The position numbers and the translations under genes were made by a program. Shown in pieces: positions 6,398 through 14,391 of a stretch of 64,000 bases of DNA. The stretch comes from JADGHX01 sp035760965 (GTDB lineage: Bacteria; Pseudomonadota; Gammaproteobacteria; Steroidobacterales; Steroidobacteraceae). Numbering within the stretch: position 1 is the first letter of the stretch; every line of letters begins with the position of its first letter. The stretch is from the NCBI GenBank assembly GCA_035760965.1, contig DASTRY010000050.1, positions 10,288-74,287 of the forward strand. The letters are read 5' to 3'. The notes beneath the pieces are model-generated. The model did not search any database, was not told where the DNA came from, and worked only from the letters and a program-made list of their open reading frames with translations.

Positions 6398-8545
6398 ATG
6401 AATACCGTCGTGAAAATCGAACCGAAAGACATCGAAGCCATTGCCTTTCAGGAGGCCTCGCTCGACATCTGGGACAAGAAGTACCGCCTGACCGCCAAGG
6501 ACGGCACGCCCATCGACAAGACGATGGACGACACGTACCAGCGCGTGGCGCGCGCGCTTGCGGATGTCGAGCGTGAGGACGTGCGCGATCACTGGTACGA
6601 GCGCTTCCTGTGGGCCTTGCGCCGCGGCGCCATCCCCGCCGGGCGCGTCACGTCGAACGCCGGCGCGCTCGAGCACAAGCCCGCCACCTCGACGATCAAC
6701 TGCACGGTCTCCGGGACGATTCACGACTCGATGGACGACATCCTGAAGAAGGTGCACGAAGCGGGGCTCACGCTGAAGGCCGGCTGCGGCATCGGCTACG
6801 AGCACTCGACGCTGCGCCCGCGCGGCGCTTACGTCTCGGGCGCGGGTGCGTACACATCCGGGCCGCTGTCGTTCATGGATATCTTCGACAAGATGTGCTT
6901 CACCGTGTCGTCGGCGGGCGGCCGCCGCGGCGCGCAGATGGGCACGTTCGACGTCGGGCACCCGGACGTCATGGAGTTCATCCGCGCCAAGCGCGAGAAC
7001 GGGCGCTTGCGCCAGTTCAACCTCTCGCTGCTGATCACGGACGAGTTCATGCAGGCCGTGCGTGAGGATCGCGAGTGGAAGCTCGCCTTCCCGCTGTCGC
7101 TGAAGGAATACGAAGCCGAGCAGCCGGATCTTGCGGATTCCGCCAAGTTCATCTGGCGCGAGTGGCCGGTGCACGAAGGCTACGTCACGCGCGACGACGG
7201 CCTCGTCGCCTGCAAGGTGTACAAAACGCTGCCGGCGCGCCGCATGTGGGACGTCATCATGACCTCCACGTACGACTTCGCGGAGCCGGGCTTCATCCTC
7301 ATCGACCGGGTCAATGAGATGAACAACAACTGGTGGTGCGAGAACATCCGCGCCACCAACCCGTGCGGCGAGCAGCCGTTGCCGCCATATGGCTCGTGCC
7401 TGCTCGGCTCGGTGAATCTCACGCGCTTCGTGCGCAATCCGTTCACGGAATTCGCCGAGTTCGACTGGGCGGAGTATCGCGAAGTCGTCCGCGTGTTCAC
7501 GCGCATGCTCGACAACGTCGTCGAGATCAACGGCCTGCCGCTGCCGCAGCAGCGGGAGGAGATCATGCGCAAGCGCCGTCACGGCATGGGCTTCCTCGGC
7601 CTCGGCAGCACGTTCGCGCTGCTCGGCATGAAGTACGGCTCGCCCGAGTCGGTGAAATTCACCGAGGACGTGTCGCGCGAGATGGCGCTCGCCGGCTGGG
7701 AAGCGGCGCTCGAGCTGGCGCGCGAGAAGGGCCCCGCGCCGATCATGAACGAGGAGTTCACCGTCACGAAGGAGATGCTCCGCAAGCGGCCCGAGATGGC
7801 GCGCGATGGCTGGAAGCCGGGTGCGAAGATTCCCGGGCGCCTGCTCCACGCGCGTTACAGCCGCTACATGCAGCGCGTGGCGGAAGTGAACCCGCAGCTC
7901 GTGCACGAGCTCGCCGAAGTCGGCGCGCGCTTCACGCATCACACTTCGATTGCGCCCACCGGCACGATCTCGCTGTCGCTCGCAAACAATGCGTCGAACG
8001 GCATCGAGCCGTCGTTCGCGCATCATTACTTCCGCAACGTCATCCGGCCGGGCAAGAAGACGAAGGAGAAGGTCGACGTCTTCTCGTTCGAGCTGCTCGC
8101 GTATCGCGAGATGGTGAACGAGCGTGCCATGCCGGGCTCGACGAACCCGGCGGAGAAGCTGCCGGACTACTTCACGGCGGCGGACGAGGTCACGCCCAAG
8201 CAGCACGTCGACATCCAGGCGGCCGCGCAGAAGTGGGTGGATTCCTCGATCTCCAAGACTGCGAACGTGCCGACGGACTACAAGTACGAGGACTTCAAGG
8301 ACATCTACCTGTACGCGTACGAGTCCGGCCTGAAGGGCTGCACGACCTTCCGCTTCAACCCGGAGGCGTTCCAGGGCGTGCTCGTGAAGGAAGAGGACCT
8401 GAAGAACACCAAGTACGTGTTCACCCTCGAGGACGGCAGCGAAGTCGAGGTACGCGGCGACGAAGAAATCGAGTACGACGGTGAGAAGCACACCGCCGCC
8501 AATCTGTTCGATGCGCTGAAGGAGGGGTACTACGGCAAGTTCTGA
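6398..8545 (+). CDS. nrdJa: adenosylcobalamin-dependent (class II) ribonucleotide reductase, large polypeptide
   Basis: A 715-residue class II reductase that converts ribonucleotides to deoxyribonucleotides, using AdoCbl to generate its thiyl radical, so no oxygen or NrdB subunit is needed. Active-site features are C102 in STINCTVSG, the finger-loop motif NPCGEQPL (N321, C323, E325) and the phosphate-binding PTGTIS. The protein stops after an acidic tail without the C-terminal redox cysteines; these lie in the separate gene that follows, as in Pseudomonas aeruginosa NrdJa/NrdJb. An NrdR box precedes it. The cobalamin adenosyltransferase at 48.5-49.1 kb could supply the cofactor. Confidence 0.92.
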   Translation: MNTVVKIEPKDIEAIAFQEASLDIWDKKYRLTAKDGTPIDKTMDDTYQRVARALADVEREDVRDHWYERFLWALRRGAIPAGRVTSNAGALEHKPATSTINCTVSGTIHDSMDDILKKVHEAGLTLKAGCGIGYEHSTLRPRGAYVSGAGAYTSGPLSFMDIFDKMCFTVSSAGGRRGAQMGTFDVGHPDVMEFIRAKRENGRLRQFNLSLLITDEFMQAVREDREWKLAFPLSLKEYEAEQPDLADSAKFIWREWPVHEGYVTRDDGLVACKVYKTLPARRMWDVIMTSTYDFAEPGFILIDRVNEMNNNWWCENIRATNPCGEQPLPPYGSCLLGSVNLTRFVRNPFTEFAEFDWAEYREVVRVFTRMLDNVVEINGLPLPQQREEIMRKRRHGMGFLGLGSTFALLGMKYGSPESVKFTEDVSREMALAGWEAALELAREKGPAPIMNEEFTVTKEMLRKRPEMARDGWKPGAKIPGRLLHARYSRYMQRVAEVNPQLVHELAEVGARFTHHTSIAPTGTISLSLANNASNGIEPSFAHHYFRNVIRPGKKTKEKVDVFSFELLAYREMVNERAMPGSTNPAEKLPDYFTAADEVTPKQHVDIQAAAQKWVDSSISKTANVPTDYKYEDFKDIYLYAYESGLKGCTTFRFNPEAFQGVLVKEEDLKNTKYVFTLEDGSEVEVRGDEEIEYDGEKHTAANLFDALKEGYYGKF

Positions 8546-8599
8546 CGAATTGCGTCGGACCCTGCGCGACCCCACATCCAGCCGTCAAAGGACCGAATC

Positions 8600-9322
8600 G
8601 TGAGCGCCATGAAGATCGACAAGAAGATCGTGAAGTACCGCGTGCAGAAGCCGGCCGACAAGGCGGCGGACGCGGCGAACCCGTCCGCCCCGGCGGACCT
8701 CGTGCCCCGTCGCAAGGACGGCGCCAAGGTCATTCGCATGACCGAGGAGATCCAGCGCCCCGAGGTGCTGATCGGCTCGACCTACAAGATCAAGACGCCG
8801 GTGTCGGATCACGCCATGTACGTGACCATCAACGACATCGTGCTGAACGAGGGCACCGAGTACGAGCAGCGCCGGCCCTTCGAGATCTTCATCAACTCGA
8901 AGAACCTCGATCACTTCCAGTGGATCGTGGCGCTGACGCGCATCATCTCGGCGGTGTTCCGCAAGGGCGGCGACGTCACGTTCCTCGTGGACGAGCTGAA
9001 GGCCGTGTTCGATCCGCGCGGCGGCTACTGGCAGCCGGGCGGGAAGTTCATGCCGTCGATCATCGCCGAGCTCGGCTACGTCATCGAAAAGCATCTGCAG
9101 ACGATCGGTCTGCTGCGCAAGCCGGAGCTGGACGAGCATCAGAAGAAGCTCGTGGAGCAGAAGCGCGCGGAGTTCGAGGCGCGCACCAAGCAGCAGGACG
9201 CCTTCTCGAAGTCGCACTTCCCGGAAGGCGCGCAGCTCTGCACCAAATGCAATATGACCGCGCTCGTCATGATGGACGGGTGCATGACGTGTCTGAATTG
9301 CGGCGATTCCAAGTGCGGGTGA
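8600..9322 (+). CDS. nrdJb: class II ribonucleotide reductase, small C-terminal polypeptide
   Basis: A 240-residue protein that supplies the detached C-terminal part of the split class II reductase. Its middle (RPFEIFINSKNLDHFQWI) matches the region that continues from NrdJa-type proteins, and the last 35 residues carry CTKC, CMTC, C and the terminal CGDSKCG: a zinc-ribbon-like cluster plus the cysteines needed to re-reduce the active site. The GTG at 8600 has an AAAGGA ribosome site; an ATG three codons later is the alternative. It is 54 bases downstream of nrdJa and ends before a strong terminator. Confidence 0.88.
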   Translation: MSAMKIDKKIVKYRVQKPADKAADAANPSAPADLVPRRKDGAKVIRMTEEIQRPEVLIGSTYKIKTPVSDHAMYVTINDIVLNEGTEYEQRRPFEIFINSKNLDHFQWIVALTRIISAVFRKGGDVTFLVDELKAVFDPRGGYWQPGGKFMPSIIAELGYVIEKHLQTIGLLRKPELDEHQKKLVEQKRAEFEARTKQQDAFSKSHFPEGAQLCTKCNMTALVMMDGCMTCLNCGDSKCG

Positions 9323-9385
9323 CAGACGTCGAGTGATATTCGCGCGCCCCGCCTGGTTCCCCGCTGGGCGGTGAGCGGCGCACTC

Positions 9386-9418
9386 CGAGGCAGCCCCCCG
9401 GCTGCCTCGTTTTATTTT
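9386..9418 (+). terminator. Rho-independent terminator of the nrdJab transcript
   Basis: A 10-bp stem (CGAGGCAGCC at 9386-9395, complement at 9400-9409), a CCCC loop, and a T-rich tract TTTTATTTT (9410-9418). It lies about 60 bases after the nrdJb stop. Confidence 0.9.
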
Positions 9419-9528
9419 CGGGACACGCTTGCGGGAGAGGGTGCGAGCTCGATCGCCCTGCCGCGAGCGCGGGCGAGGTCCGGCCTGAGGTGGCGTACGA
9501 TGCCACCCATGAACAGAGGCGGAGCTCG

Positions 9529-10293
9529 ATGCCAGAGCCGATCAGTGTCGCGCAGTATTTTCCGTGGGATGGCGGAGCGATCTTCGTCGGGACCGGCGGT
9601 ACGTTTCCGGCACACGCCCATCAAGCGATCCAAATCTGCTTCCTCTTCGAGGGCCGCATCCGGCTACGCACGAACGATGAAGAGCCGTGGGTCGACTACG
9701 AGCTCGCAATCGTCCCGTCCCAGCAGCGTCATGCCATGGAGGGCGCGAGCGGCCACTACGGCGCGACGCTTTTTATCGAGCCGGAAACGCGCGAAGGGCG
9801 AGCGCTTACCGAGCGCTACAAAGGGCAGGGCATCGCGGAGGCCGGCCGGGCTCAGGTAATCGAGGTTCTACCGGCGCTGCTCGATGCGGTGGTGCAACGG
9901 CGTGGCCGCGCGGTCATCGTTGAGCAAGCTCGGCGGATCGTGCACTTGCTCACGCAGCACACGGAGCCCGCAACGACGAGTGACGAGCGCATCTCGCGTG
10001 CGGTGAGATACATCAACGATCATCTCTCGGCGCCGATCACGCTCGCGGACGTCGCGCGTGTGGCGTGCCTTTCGCCGAGTCGCTTCCGCCATCTGTTCGC
10101 CGAACAGACCGGGATGGGCTTGCGACAGTACGTGTTGTGGCGGCGCTTCGTCAGCGTGTGGGAACACAGGATGAACGGTGCGTCGCTATCGACGGCCGCC
10201 CACGCGGCAGGCTTCGCCGATTCCGCCCATCTCACGCGCACCGGCCGTCGCATGATGGGCATCCCGCCCTCGTTGCTGGACATTAGCGCCTGA
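9529..10293 (+). CDS. AraC/XylS family transcriptional regulator
   Basis: A 254-residue regulator with an N-terminal cupin-like sensor domain (metal/ligand-barrel type, with HAHQAIQI near residues 30-37) and a C-terminal double helix-turn-helix starting near RISRAVRYINDHL (about residue 153), including LADVARVACLSPSRFRHLF. The ATG at 9529 has a GGAG site and is preferred to an in-frame ATG 39 bases upstream. Its 3' end overlaps the convergent phytochelatin synthase gene by 11 bp. The target is unknown; the second HTH region (AHAAGFADSAHLTRTGRRMMGIPPS) is conserved. Confidence 0.85.
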   Translation: MPEPISVAQYFPWDGGAIFVGTGGTFPAHAHQAIQICFLFEGRIRLRTNDEEPWVDYELAIVPSQQRHAMEGASGHYGATLFIEPETREGRALTERYKGQGIAEAGRAQVIEVLPALLDAVVQRRGRAVIVEQARRIVHLLTQHTEPATTSDERISRAVRYINDHLSAPITLADVARVACLSPSRFRHLFAEQTGMGLRQYVLWRRFVSVWEHRMNGASLSTAAHAAGFADSAHLTRTGRRMMGIPPSLLDISA

Positions 10294-10975
10294 GCAGCAG
10301 CCAGCCGCGCGCGCGGCTCGTCCCCGGATCCACCTCTGTCATGGCCGCAAACAACAGATCCACCGGGACCCAATGCGGCGGATACTTGAAGCGCGCGGTA
10401 TCGAGAACGAGAGCTCTATCTGTCGCCGCGTGATACGCGCCAATCGGCGAGAAGTGGCCGTCGCCGCTCTGACCCACCGCTCGTCTCGAATAGTTGACGA
10501 TCAAGACCGGGCCCTCGTCGCTCATCGTCGCCGCGCGCAGATGCTCGCGAAAGGCGTTCGCATCGGCGAGCGGTGGCCGGTGCACGCTTACGTGCGCGGC
10601 GCTACACCTCGCGAGACAGGCCACCTCGTCCAGCGTCAGTCCGAAACGCCGCACATCCTCGAGCGACTTGCAGCAGTCGAGCAGCTCCTCGCTGAACCAG
10701 CGCCAGACACCCTTCCAATTGCGCCGCGGATCGATACGTAGCGCGTTCAGCGCGCACACGAGCGTGCCGAGGCCGCAGAAGGCGGGGTCCGCCTGCGTGT
10801 GGAACTGCTGTGCGAGCCTGAAGTAGCCCTGCAGCGTCCCGCCAAGCAGGGCCTCACTGAAGAGCTTGCGACCCGCGGCAGAGTCGAGAGCTGGGAGTCC
10901 CGCGGGTAGCGGTCGCATATACGTTGTGCGCTCTCCGGCAGACGCGGCGGGCGGCGCGCAAAGGCTGGCGTTCAC
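10283..10975 (-). CDS. phytochelatin synthase-like gamma-glutamylcysteine transpeptidase (plant-type catalytic domain)
   Basis: A 230-residue papain-like enzyme of the phytochelatin synthase family, which transfers gamma-Glu-Cys units between glutathione molecules or hydrolyses glutathione. The triad is visible: C67 (AFCGLG), H174 (GHFSPIGAY) and D192 (LDTARFKYPPHW). The spacings Cys-His 107 and His-Asp 18 nearly equal those I recall for Arabidopsis PCS1 (C56, H162, D180), and segments such as RWFSEELLDCC resemble the plant enzyme more than the short cyanobacterial type. There is no Cys-rich C-terminal domain and no clear signal peptide. Homology begins near residue 19, so M20 (10918) is a possible alternative start. 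It is convergent with the AraC gene. Confidence 0.85.
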   Translation of the reverse strand: MNASLCAPPAASAGERTTYMRPLPAGLPALDSAAGRKLFSEALLGGTLQGYFRLAQQFHTQADPAFCGLGTLVCALNALRIDPRRNWKGVWRWFSEELLDCCKSLEDVRRFGLTLDEVACLARCSAAHVSVHRPPLADANAFREHLRAATMSDEGPVLIVNYSRRAVGQSGDGHFSPIGAYHAATDRALVLDTARFKYPPHWVPVDLLFAAMTEVDPGTSRARGWLLLRR

Positions 10976-10980
10976 GGAGT

Positions 10981-11168
10981 CGACCTCGTGGCATGGATTC
11001 CGACGTTTGGGCTGCCGCGAGTGTGGCGTGACCCGGCCGTATTGGATTGACCGAAGGGGCTACGCGGGAGCTCGCGACCTCGTGGCATGAGTTCCGACGT
11101 TTCGCTGCCGCGAGTGTCGCCTGCCCCGGCCGTCCTGGATTGAACGAAGGGGCTACGCGGGAGCTCCC
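10981..11168. repeat. 94-bp tandem direct repeat, two copies
   Basis: Units at 10981-11074 and 11075-11168 both begin CGACCTCGTGGCAT and end near GGGGCTACGCGGGAGCTC, with only scattered differences. The repeat sits just upstream of the phytochelatin synthase start. A minus-strand frame is open through it, but the encoded peptide is Arg/Pro/Ala-rich and repeats with the DNA, so I treat it as noncoding. Confidence 0.85.
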
Positions 11169-11330
11169 CGAGCCCTGAGGCTGCCGCGCGTCCCGTCGCC
11201 ACCGCCGCCCGCACACGGCCGCACAGGGTTCGCAGCCGGCGGCGCCGCGACGTCGTGAAAGAGAGAATTTCTCGTTTCTCGTTAGCAGACGTGAATCCGC
11301 GAAGCCGTAAGGACGCTGCGCGCCGCCCAT

Positions 11331-11364
11331 AAAAAAGAACCCCGGTGTTGTGGGACACCGGGGT
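11331..11364 (-). terminator. Rho-independent terminator on the minus strand
   Basis: A 10-bp perfect stem (11339-11348 with 11355-11364) and a TGTGGG loop (plus-strand reading) are followed on the minus strand by TTCTTTTTTA. There is no protein gene immediately upstream of it on that strand; it appears to end the noncoding transcript described at 11331-11528. Confidence 0.9.
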
Positions 11365-11528
11365 GGTCGCTTGCTTGTTTTGTGGAGGAGTGTCGTCGTC
11401 GTTGTTGTTTTTGTCGGGTCGCGATCGGCTCGTCACGGCGGAGTTAGGTCCGTTTCGGGCCTTCGCAATCTTGTTGTTCAATCCGCTAGCTTGCTTCCTT
11501 CCGGACGGGGTGTGTGCCGTCCTTCTGC
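11331..11528 (-). ncRNA. candidate sigma-54-dependent small RNA with A-rich (CA-type) motifs
   Basis: Between a textbook -24/-12 promoter (11540-11554) and a strong terminator lies a segment of about 198 nt with no ATG-started frame or ribosome site. Read on the minus strand it has a 5' stem-loop (GGACGG pairing with CCGTCC), then three single-stranded A-rich stretches: AACAACAAG (11478-11470), AAAAACAACAAC (from 11413) and AAAACAAGCAA (11381-11371). Pseudomonas CrcZ/CrcY are sigma-54-dependent RNAs that titrate Hfq/Crc through such AAnAAnAA motifs; this has the same design but is shorter and not beside cbrAB. GGA motifs near the 5' end leave an RsmA/CsrA-decoy role open. The existence of the RNA is inferred. 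Confidence 0.6.
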
Positions 11529-11539
11529 CAGTAAGATAA

Positions 11540-11554
11540 GCAACGCGCATGCCA
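11540..11554 (-). promoter_or_regulatory. sigma-54 (-24/-12) promoter
   Basis: On the minus strand TGGCATG-N4-TTGC matches the sigma-54 consensus TGGCACG-N4-TTGC except for one common C-to-T variant. The invariant GG and GC are exactly 10 bases apart. The predicted start is near 11528. An enhancer-binding protein would be expected to bind 80-200 bp upstream, in 11600-11760. Confidence 0.72.
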
Positions 11555-11555
11555 G

Positions 11556-11799
11556 TCGCTCGAAACGCCCTGCCGACATGACATGTTGTATGTGGGACGT
11601 AGTTCAACTGTGACGTACTGCGCGCTATGCGAGCCTTCGGTCCGGGCTCCGGCGAGTTATGTGATGCGCTCGCACGGACCTGTTCCGAGTGAGTTGTCAA
11701 AGTCATCGACGCAAATGCGGCACTCGCGCGCGCCGCAAAAGTCGCAATGCACACAACTCATTGATGAGACGTTCGATTTCCATGTGGACGGGGGTGTAA
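11556..11799. other. intergenic region upstream of the sigma-54 promoter and of mltD
   Basis: No gene is supported. The segment includes a palindrome-rich patch (ACATGACATGT around 11576-11586 and neighbouring TGTATGT) that could hold activator sites for the sigma-54 promoter, and the leader of mltD with a GGGGGTG ribosome site just before 11800. I did not find a convincing mltD promoter. Confidence 0.4.
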
Positions 11800-14151
11800 A
11801 TGAACTCGACAGCGGCTGTGGGCGCCCGCCGATCGGCGGCGCGCTGGTTCGTGAGCGGCTGGCTCGCGATCCTGCTGGCGTTTCCCGCGCTCGGCGCGGA
11901 GGACGCCATACCGAAGCCGCCGGGTCTGCAGCGCGATGTGGACTTCTGGATTCGCGTGTACACCGAGATCAACACCAACTCGGGCTTCCTGCACGACGAA
12001 CGCAACCTCGCGGTGGTGTACGACACGCTGCGCTTCGCGCCGAACACGAGCCCGCGCGAGCGGCAGAAGATCGTCGAGGACGCGCGCGACAAGTACGCGG
12101 CGGCACTGAAGCGCATCGCCTCCGCGAGTAGCCCGCTCTCCGCGGACGATCAGCGCATCAAGGACCTGTGGGGCGCGGAAGGCACCCCGGCGCGGCTGCT
12201 CGAGGCCGCCAACGGCATCCGCTTCCAGCTCGGTCAGGCGGATCGCTTTCTCGAAGGTCTCGTGCGCGCGGGCGCCTGGGAGGCGCACATCGCTGAAGTG
12301 TTCGCGAACCAGGGGCTGCCGCACGAGCTGGCGGTGCTCCCGCACGTCGAGTCGTCCTTCAATCCGGCGGCGTATTCCAAGGTCGGCGCCGCGGGGCTGT
12401 GGCAGTTCATGCGATCGACGGGCCGGCGCTACATGCGCATCGACAGCTCCGTTGACGATCGCCTCGATCCGTTCCGCTCGACCGAAGCGGCCGCACAGCT
12501 GCTTTCCTACAACTATCGATTGCTCGGGACGTGGCCGCTCGCGCTGACCGCGTACAACCACGGCGCCGCCGGCATGCGCCGCGCGCGCGACTCGCTCGGC
12601 ACGGACGACATCGAGAAGATCGTACGCACGTATAAAAGCCCGACATTCGGCTTCGCGTCGCGCAACTTCTATGTGTCGTTCCTCGCGGCCCTCGAGATCG
12701 ACAGCAATCCGGAGAAGTATTTCCCGGCGTTCAAGCCCATGCCCGAGCTCAAGTTTCGCGAAGTGACCGTGCCGTCGTTCGCACCGATCGCCGCCATCCA
12801 GCGCGCGGTGAAGGTCAGCATGGACGAGCTGCGCGAGCTGAATCCGGCGCTGCGGCCGCTGGTATGGAACGGCTCACGACACGTGCCGAAGGGCTACAAG
12901 CTGCGTCTACCGTACGATGGCGAAGCGTGGACGAGCGAGATGCTCGCCGCGCGGCTCGCGCCGAGCGAGCAGTTCGCCGGTCAGCCGGAGGAGCGCACCT
13001 ACCGCGTTCGCCGCGGCGACACGCTTTCGGGCGTCGCCGCGAAGTACGGTGTGACGACGGCGGCGCTGGCCGAGATGAACGGCATGCGCACGTCGTCGCC
13101 GCTGCGCGTCGGGAGAACGCTCCTCGTGCCGCCGGGCGCGTCGATCACGGTGGCCGCGGCGCAGGCCGCGGGCACTGCGGCGCCAAAATCGGAGGCGGCG
13201 CCGATCATCGAGGCGAGCGAGACGAACACCTACATCGTTCGCCGCGGCGATTCGCTGGAAGAGATCGCGAAGCGGAGCGGGCTTGCGCAGTCCACGATCC
13301 TGAAGCTGAACGGCCTCAAGAACCCGAACTACATTTACGAAGGGCAGAAGCTGCTGCTCGCTTCCGTACCGTCCGAGCCGGGATCGGCAACACCGCCGGC
13401 CGCTCCGGCGGCGCCACCCGCCGAGACGGCCGCGCCGCCACCGGCCACTGCAGGAGCACCATCTTCGCGTACTGCGTCTCCTGCTCCGACGCCCGCGCGT
13501 CCGCCGGTCAGGCCGACCAAGCCGGTCATTGTGGCGTCCACGACGCCGGATGGCGCCGTGCCTGCTTCGGAAGCGCAACGTGAGAGCGAAGAGGATGTCG
13601 AGGCGGTCGAGAAGGCGGGCAAGACCGCGGCTCGCGCCGAGCCCGTGTCGGCCGCGCAGGCCGAAGCGCTCGGCCCGGCACTTGGCCCCGCGATCGAAAC
13701 GCCGCAGACGGCCGATCCGATCGACTACTCGGTGGGCTCGGACAACACCATCGTGGTGGTCGCCGAAGAAACGCTCGGCCACTACGCCGACTGGCTGGGC
13801 GTCACGGCGCAGCGCCTGCGTAACATCAACAAGATGAAGTTCGGCCGGCCCGTGATCGTCGGCCGCAAGTTGAAGCTCGACTTCTCGAAGGTGAAGCCCG
13901 AGCAGTTCGAGGCCAAGCGCAAGCAGTATCACCGCACGCTTCAGGCGACGTACTTCGCGGAGCACCGCATCCTCGGCACGGAGGTCTACATCGTCCGCCG
14001 CGGGGATTCGCTCTGGACGGTTACGCAGCGCTACGACCGACTGCCGATGTGGCTGCTACAGCAGTACAACCCCGACGTCGATTTCAGCGAGATGCGCGCC
14101 GGCACCGAGATCATCGTGCCGAAGGTGGAGGAAGTCGCGCAGAACGGCTAG
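11800..14151 (+). CDS. mltD: membrane-bound lytic murein transglycosylase D with three LysM domains
   Basis: A 783-residue envelope enzyme that cleaves peptidoglycan glycan strands to 1,6-anhydroMurNAc products. It has a signal segment (residues 15-33), a family-1 lytic transglycosylase domain with the catalytic Glu in LPHVESSFNP and the GAAGLWQFM and AYNHG motifs, then LysM domains beginning near residues 401 (YRVRRGDTLSG), 478 (YIVRRGDSLEE) and 730 (YIVRRGDSLWT). An Ala/Pro/Thr-rich linker of about 110 residues lies between LysM 2 and the C-terminal part. No lipobox is obvious. The anhydro-muropeptides produced would be substrates for the AmpD encoded at 47.9 kb. Confidence 0.93.
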   Translation: MNSTAAVGARRSAARWFVSGWLAILLAFPALGAEDAIPKPPGLQRDVDFWIRVYTEINTNSGFLHDERNLAVVYDTLRFAPNTSPRERQKIVEDARDKYAAALKRIASASSPLSADDQRIKDLWGAEGTPARLLEAANGIRFQLGQADRFLEGLVRAGAWEAHIAEVFANQGLPHELAVLPHVESSFNPAAYSKVGAAGLWQFMRSTGRRYMRIDSSVDDRLDPFRSTEAAAQLLSYNYRLLGTWPLALTAYNHGAAGMRRARDSLGTDDIEKIVRTYKSPTFGFASRNFYVSFLAALEIDSNPEKYFPAFKPMPELKFREVTVPSFAPIAAIQRAVKVSMDELRELNPALRPLVWNGSRHVPKGYKLRLPYDGEAWTSEMLAARLAPSEQFAGQPEERTYRVRRGDTLSGVAAKYGVTTAALAEMNGMRTSSPLRVGRTLLVPPGASITVAAAQAAGTAAPKSEAAPIIEASETNTYIVRRGDSLEEIAKRSGLAQSTILKLNGLKNPNYIYEGQKLLLASVPSEPGSATPPAAPAAPPAETAAPPPATAGAPSSRTASPAPTPARPPVRPTKPVIVASTTPDGAVPASEAQRESEEDVEAVEKAGKTAARAEPVSAAQAEALGPALGPAIETPQTADPIDYSVGSDNTIVVVAEETLGHYADWLGVTAQRLRNINKMKFGRPVIVGRKLKLDFSKVKPEQFEAKRKQYHRTLQATYFAEHRILGTEVYIVRRGDSLWTVTQRYDRLPMWLLQQYNPDVDFSEMRAGTEIIVPKVEEVAQNG

Positions 14152-14196
14152 GTGCGCACGGAGCACCGCAGGTCCGGCCAGGGCGTCGCCGTGAAC

Positions 14197-14391
14197 GGCT
14201 GCGTACGTGCGCGCATTGCAAACGCGCTCGGGCCGGCAGACCGGAGCCTCACCCGCGAAAGGCTACGTGCGCGCGCGCATCGCAAACGCGCTCGGGCCGA
14301 CGAGAGCGAAGCCTTCGGCCGCGAAAGACTACGTGCGAACGCGCATCGCAAAGTCGCTGAGGCCTGAAAGGGCGGACCCTTCGGCCGTGAA
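14197..14391. repeat. 65-bp imperfect tandem repeat, three copies
   Basis: Copies at 14197-14260, 14261-14326 and 14327-14391 share the core TACGTGCG...CGCAT(C/T)GCAAA followed by a variable half ending in GCGAAA or GTGAA. The last copy lies almost entirely inside the 3' end of the convergent lipoprotein gene and encodes its final residues. Confidence 0.82.

Noticed and set aside
6176..8575. 799-codon open frame opposite nrdJa
   Set aside because: A high-GC shadow of the reductase gene with Arg/Val/His-biased composition and no recognisable domain.
11331..11528. tmRNA or 6S RNA
   Set aside because: There is no CCA-ended tRNA-like domain, no tag-peptide frame and no long rod-shaped pairing of the ends with a central bubble.
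11371..11528. RsmY/RsmZ-type CsrA decoy as the main reading of the small RNA
   Set aside because: A few GGA motifs exist, but they are not regularly displayed in hairpin loops; the A-rich runs and sigma-54 promoter fit an Hfq-type sponge better. Kept only as an alternative.
10972..11754. Long minus-strand open frame covering the sRNA and the 94-bp repeats
   Set aside because: The translation is Arg/Pro/Ser-rich and repeats with the DNA, lacks a ribosome site and crosses a strong terminator; it is a GC-rich chance frame.
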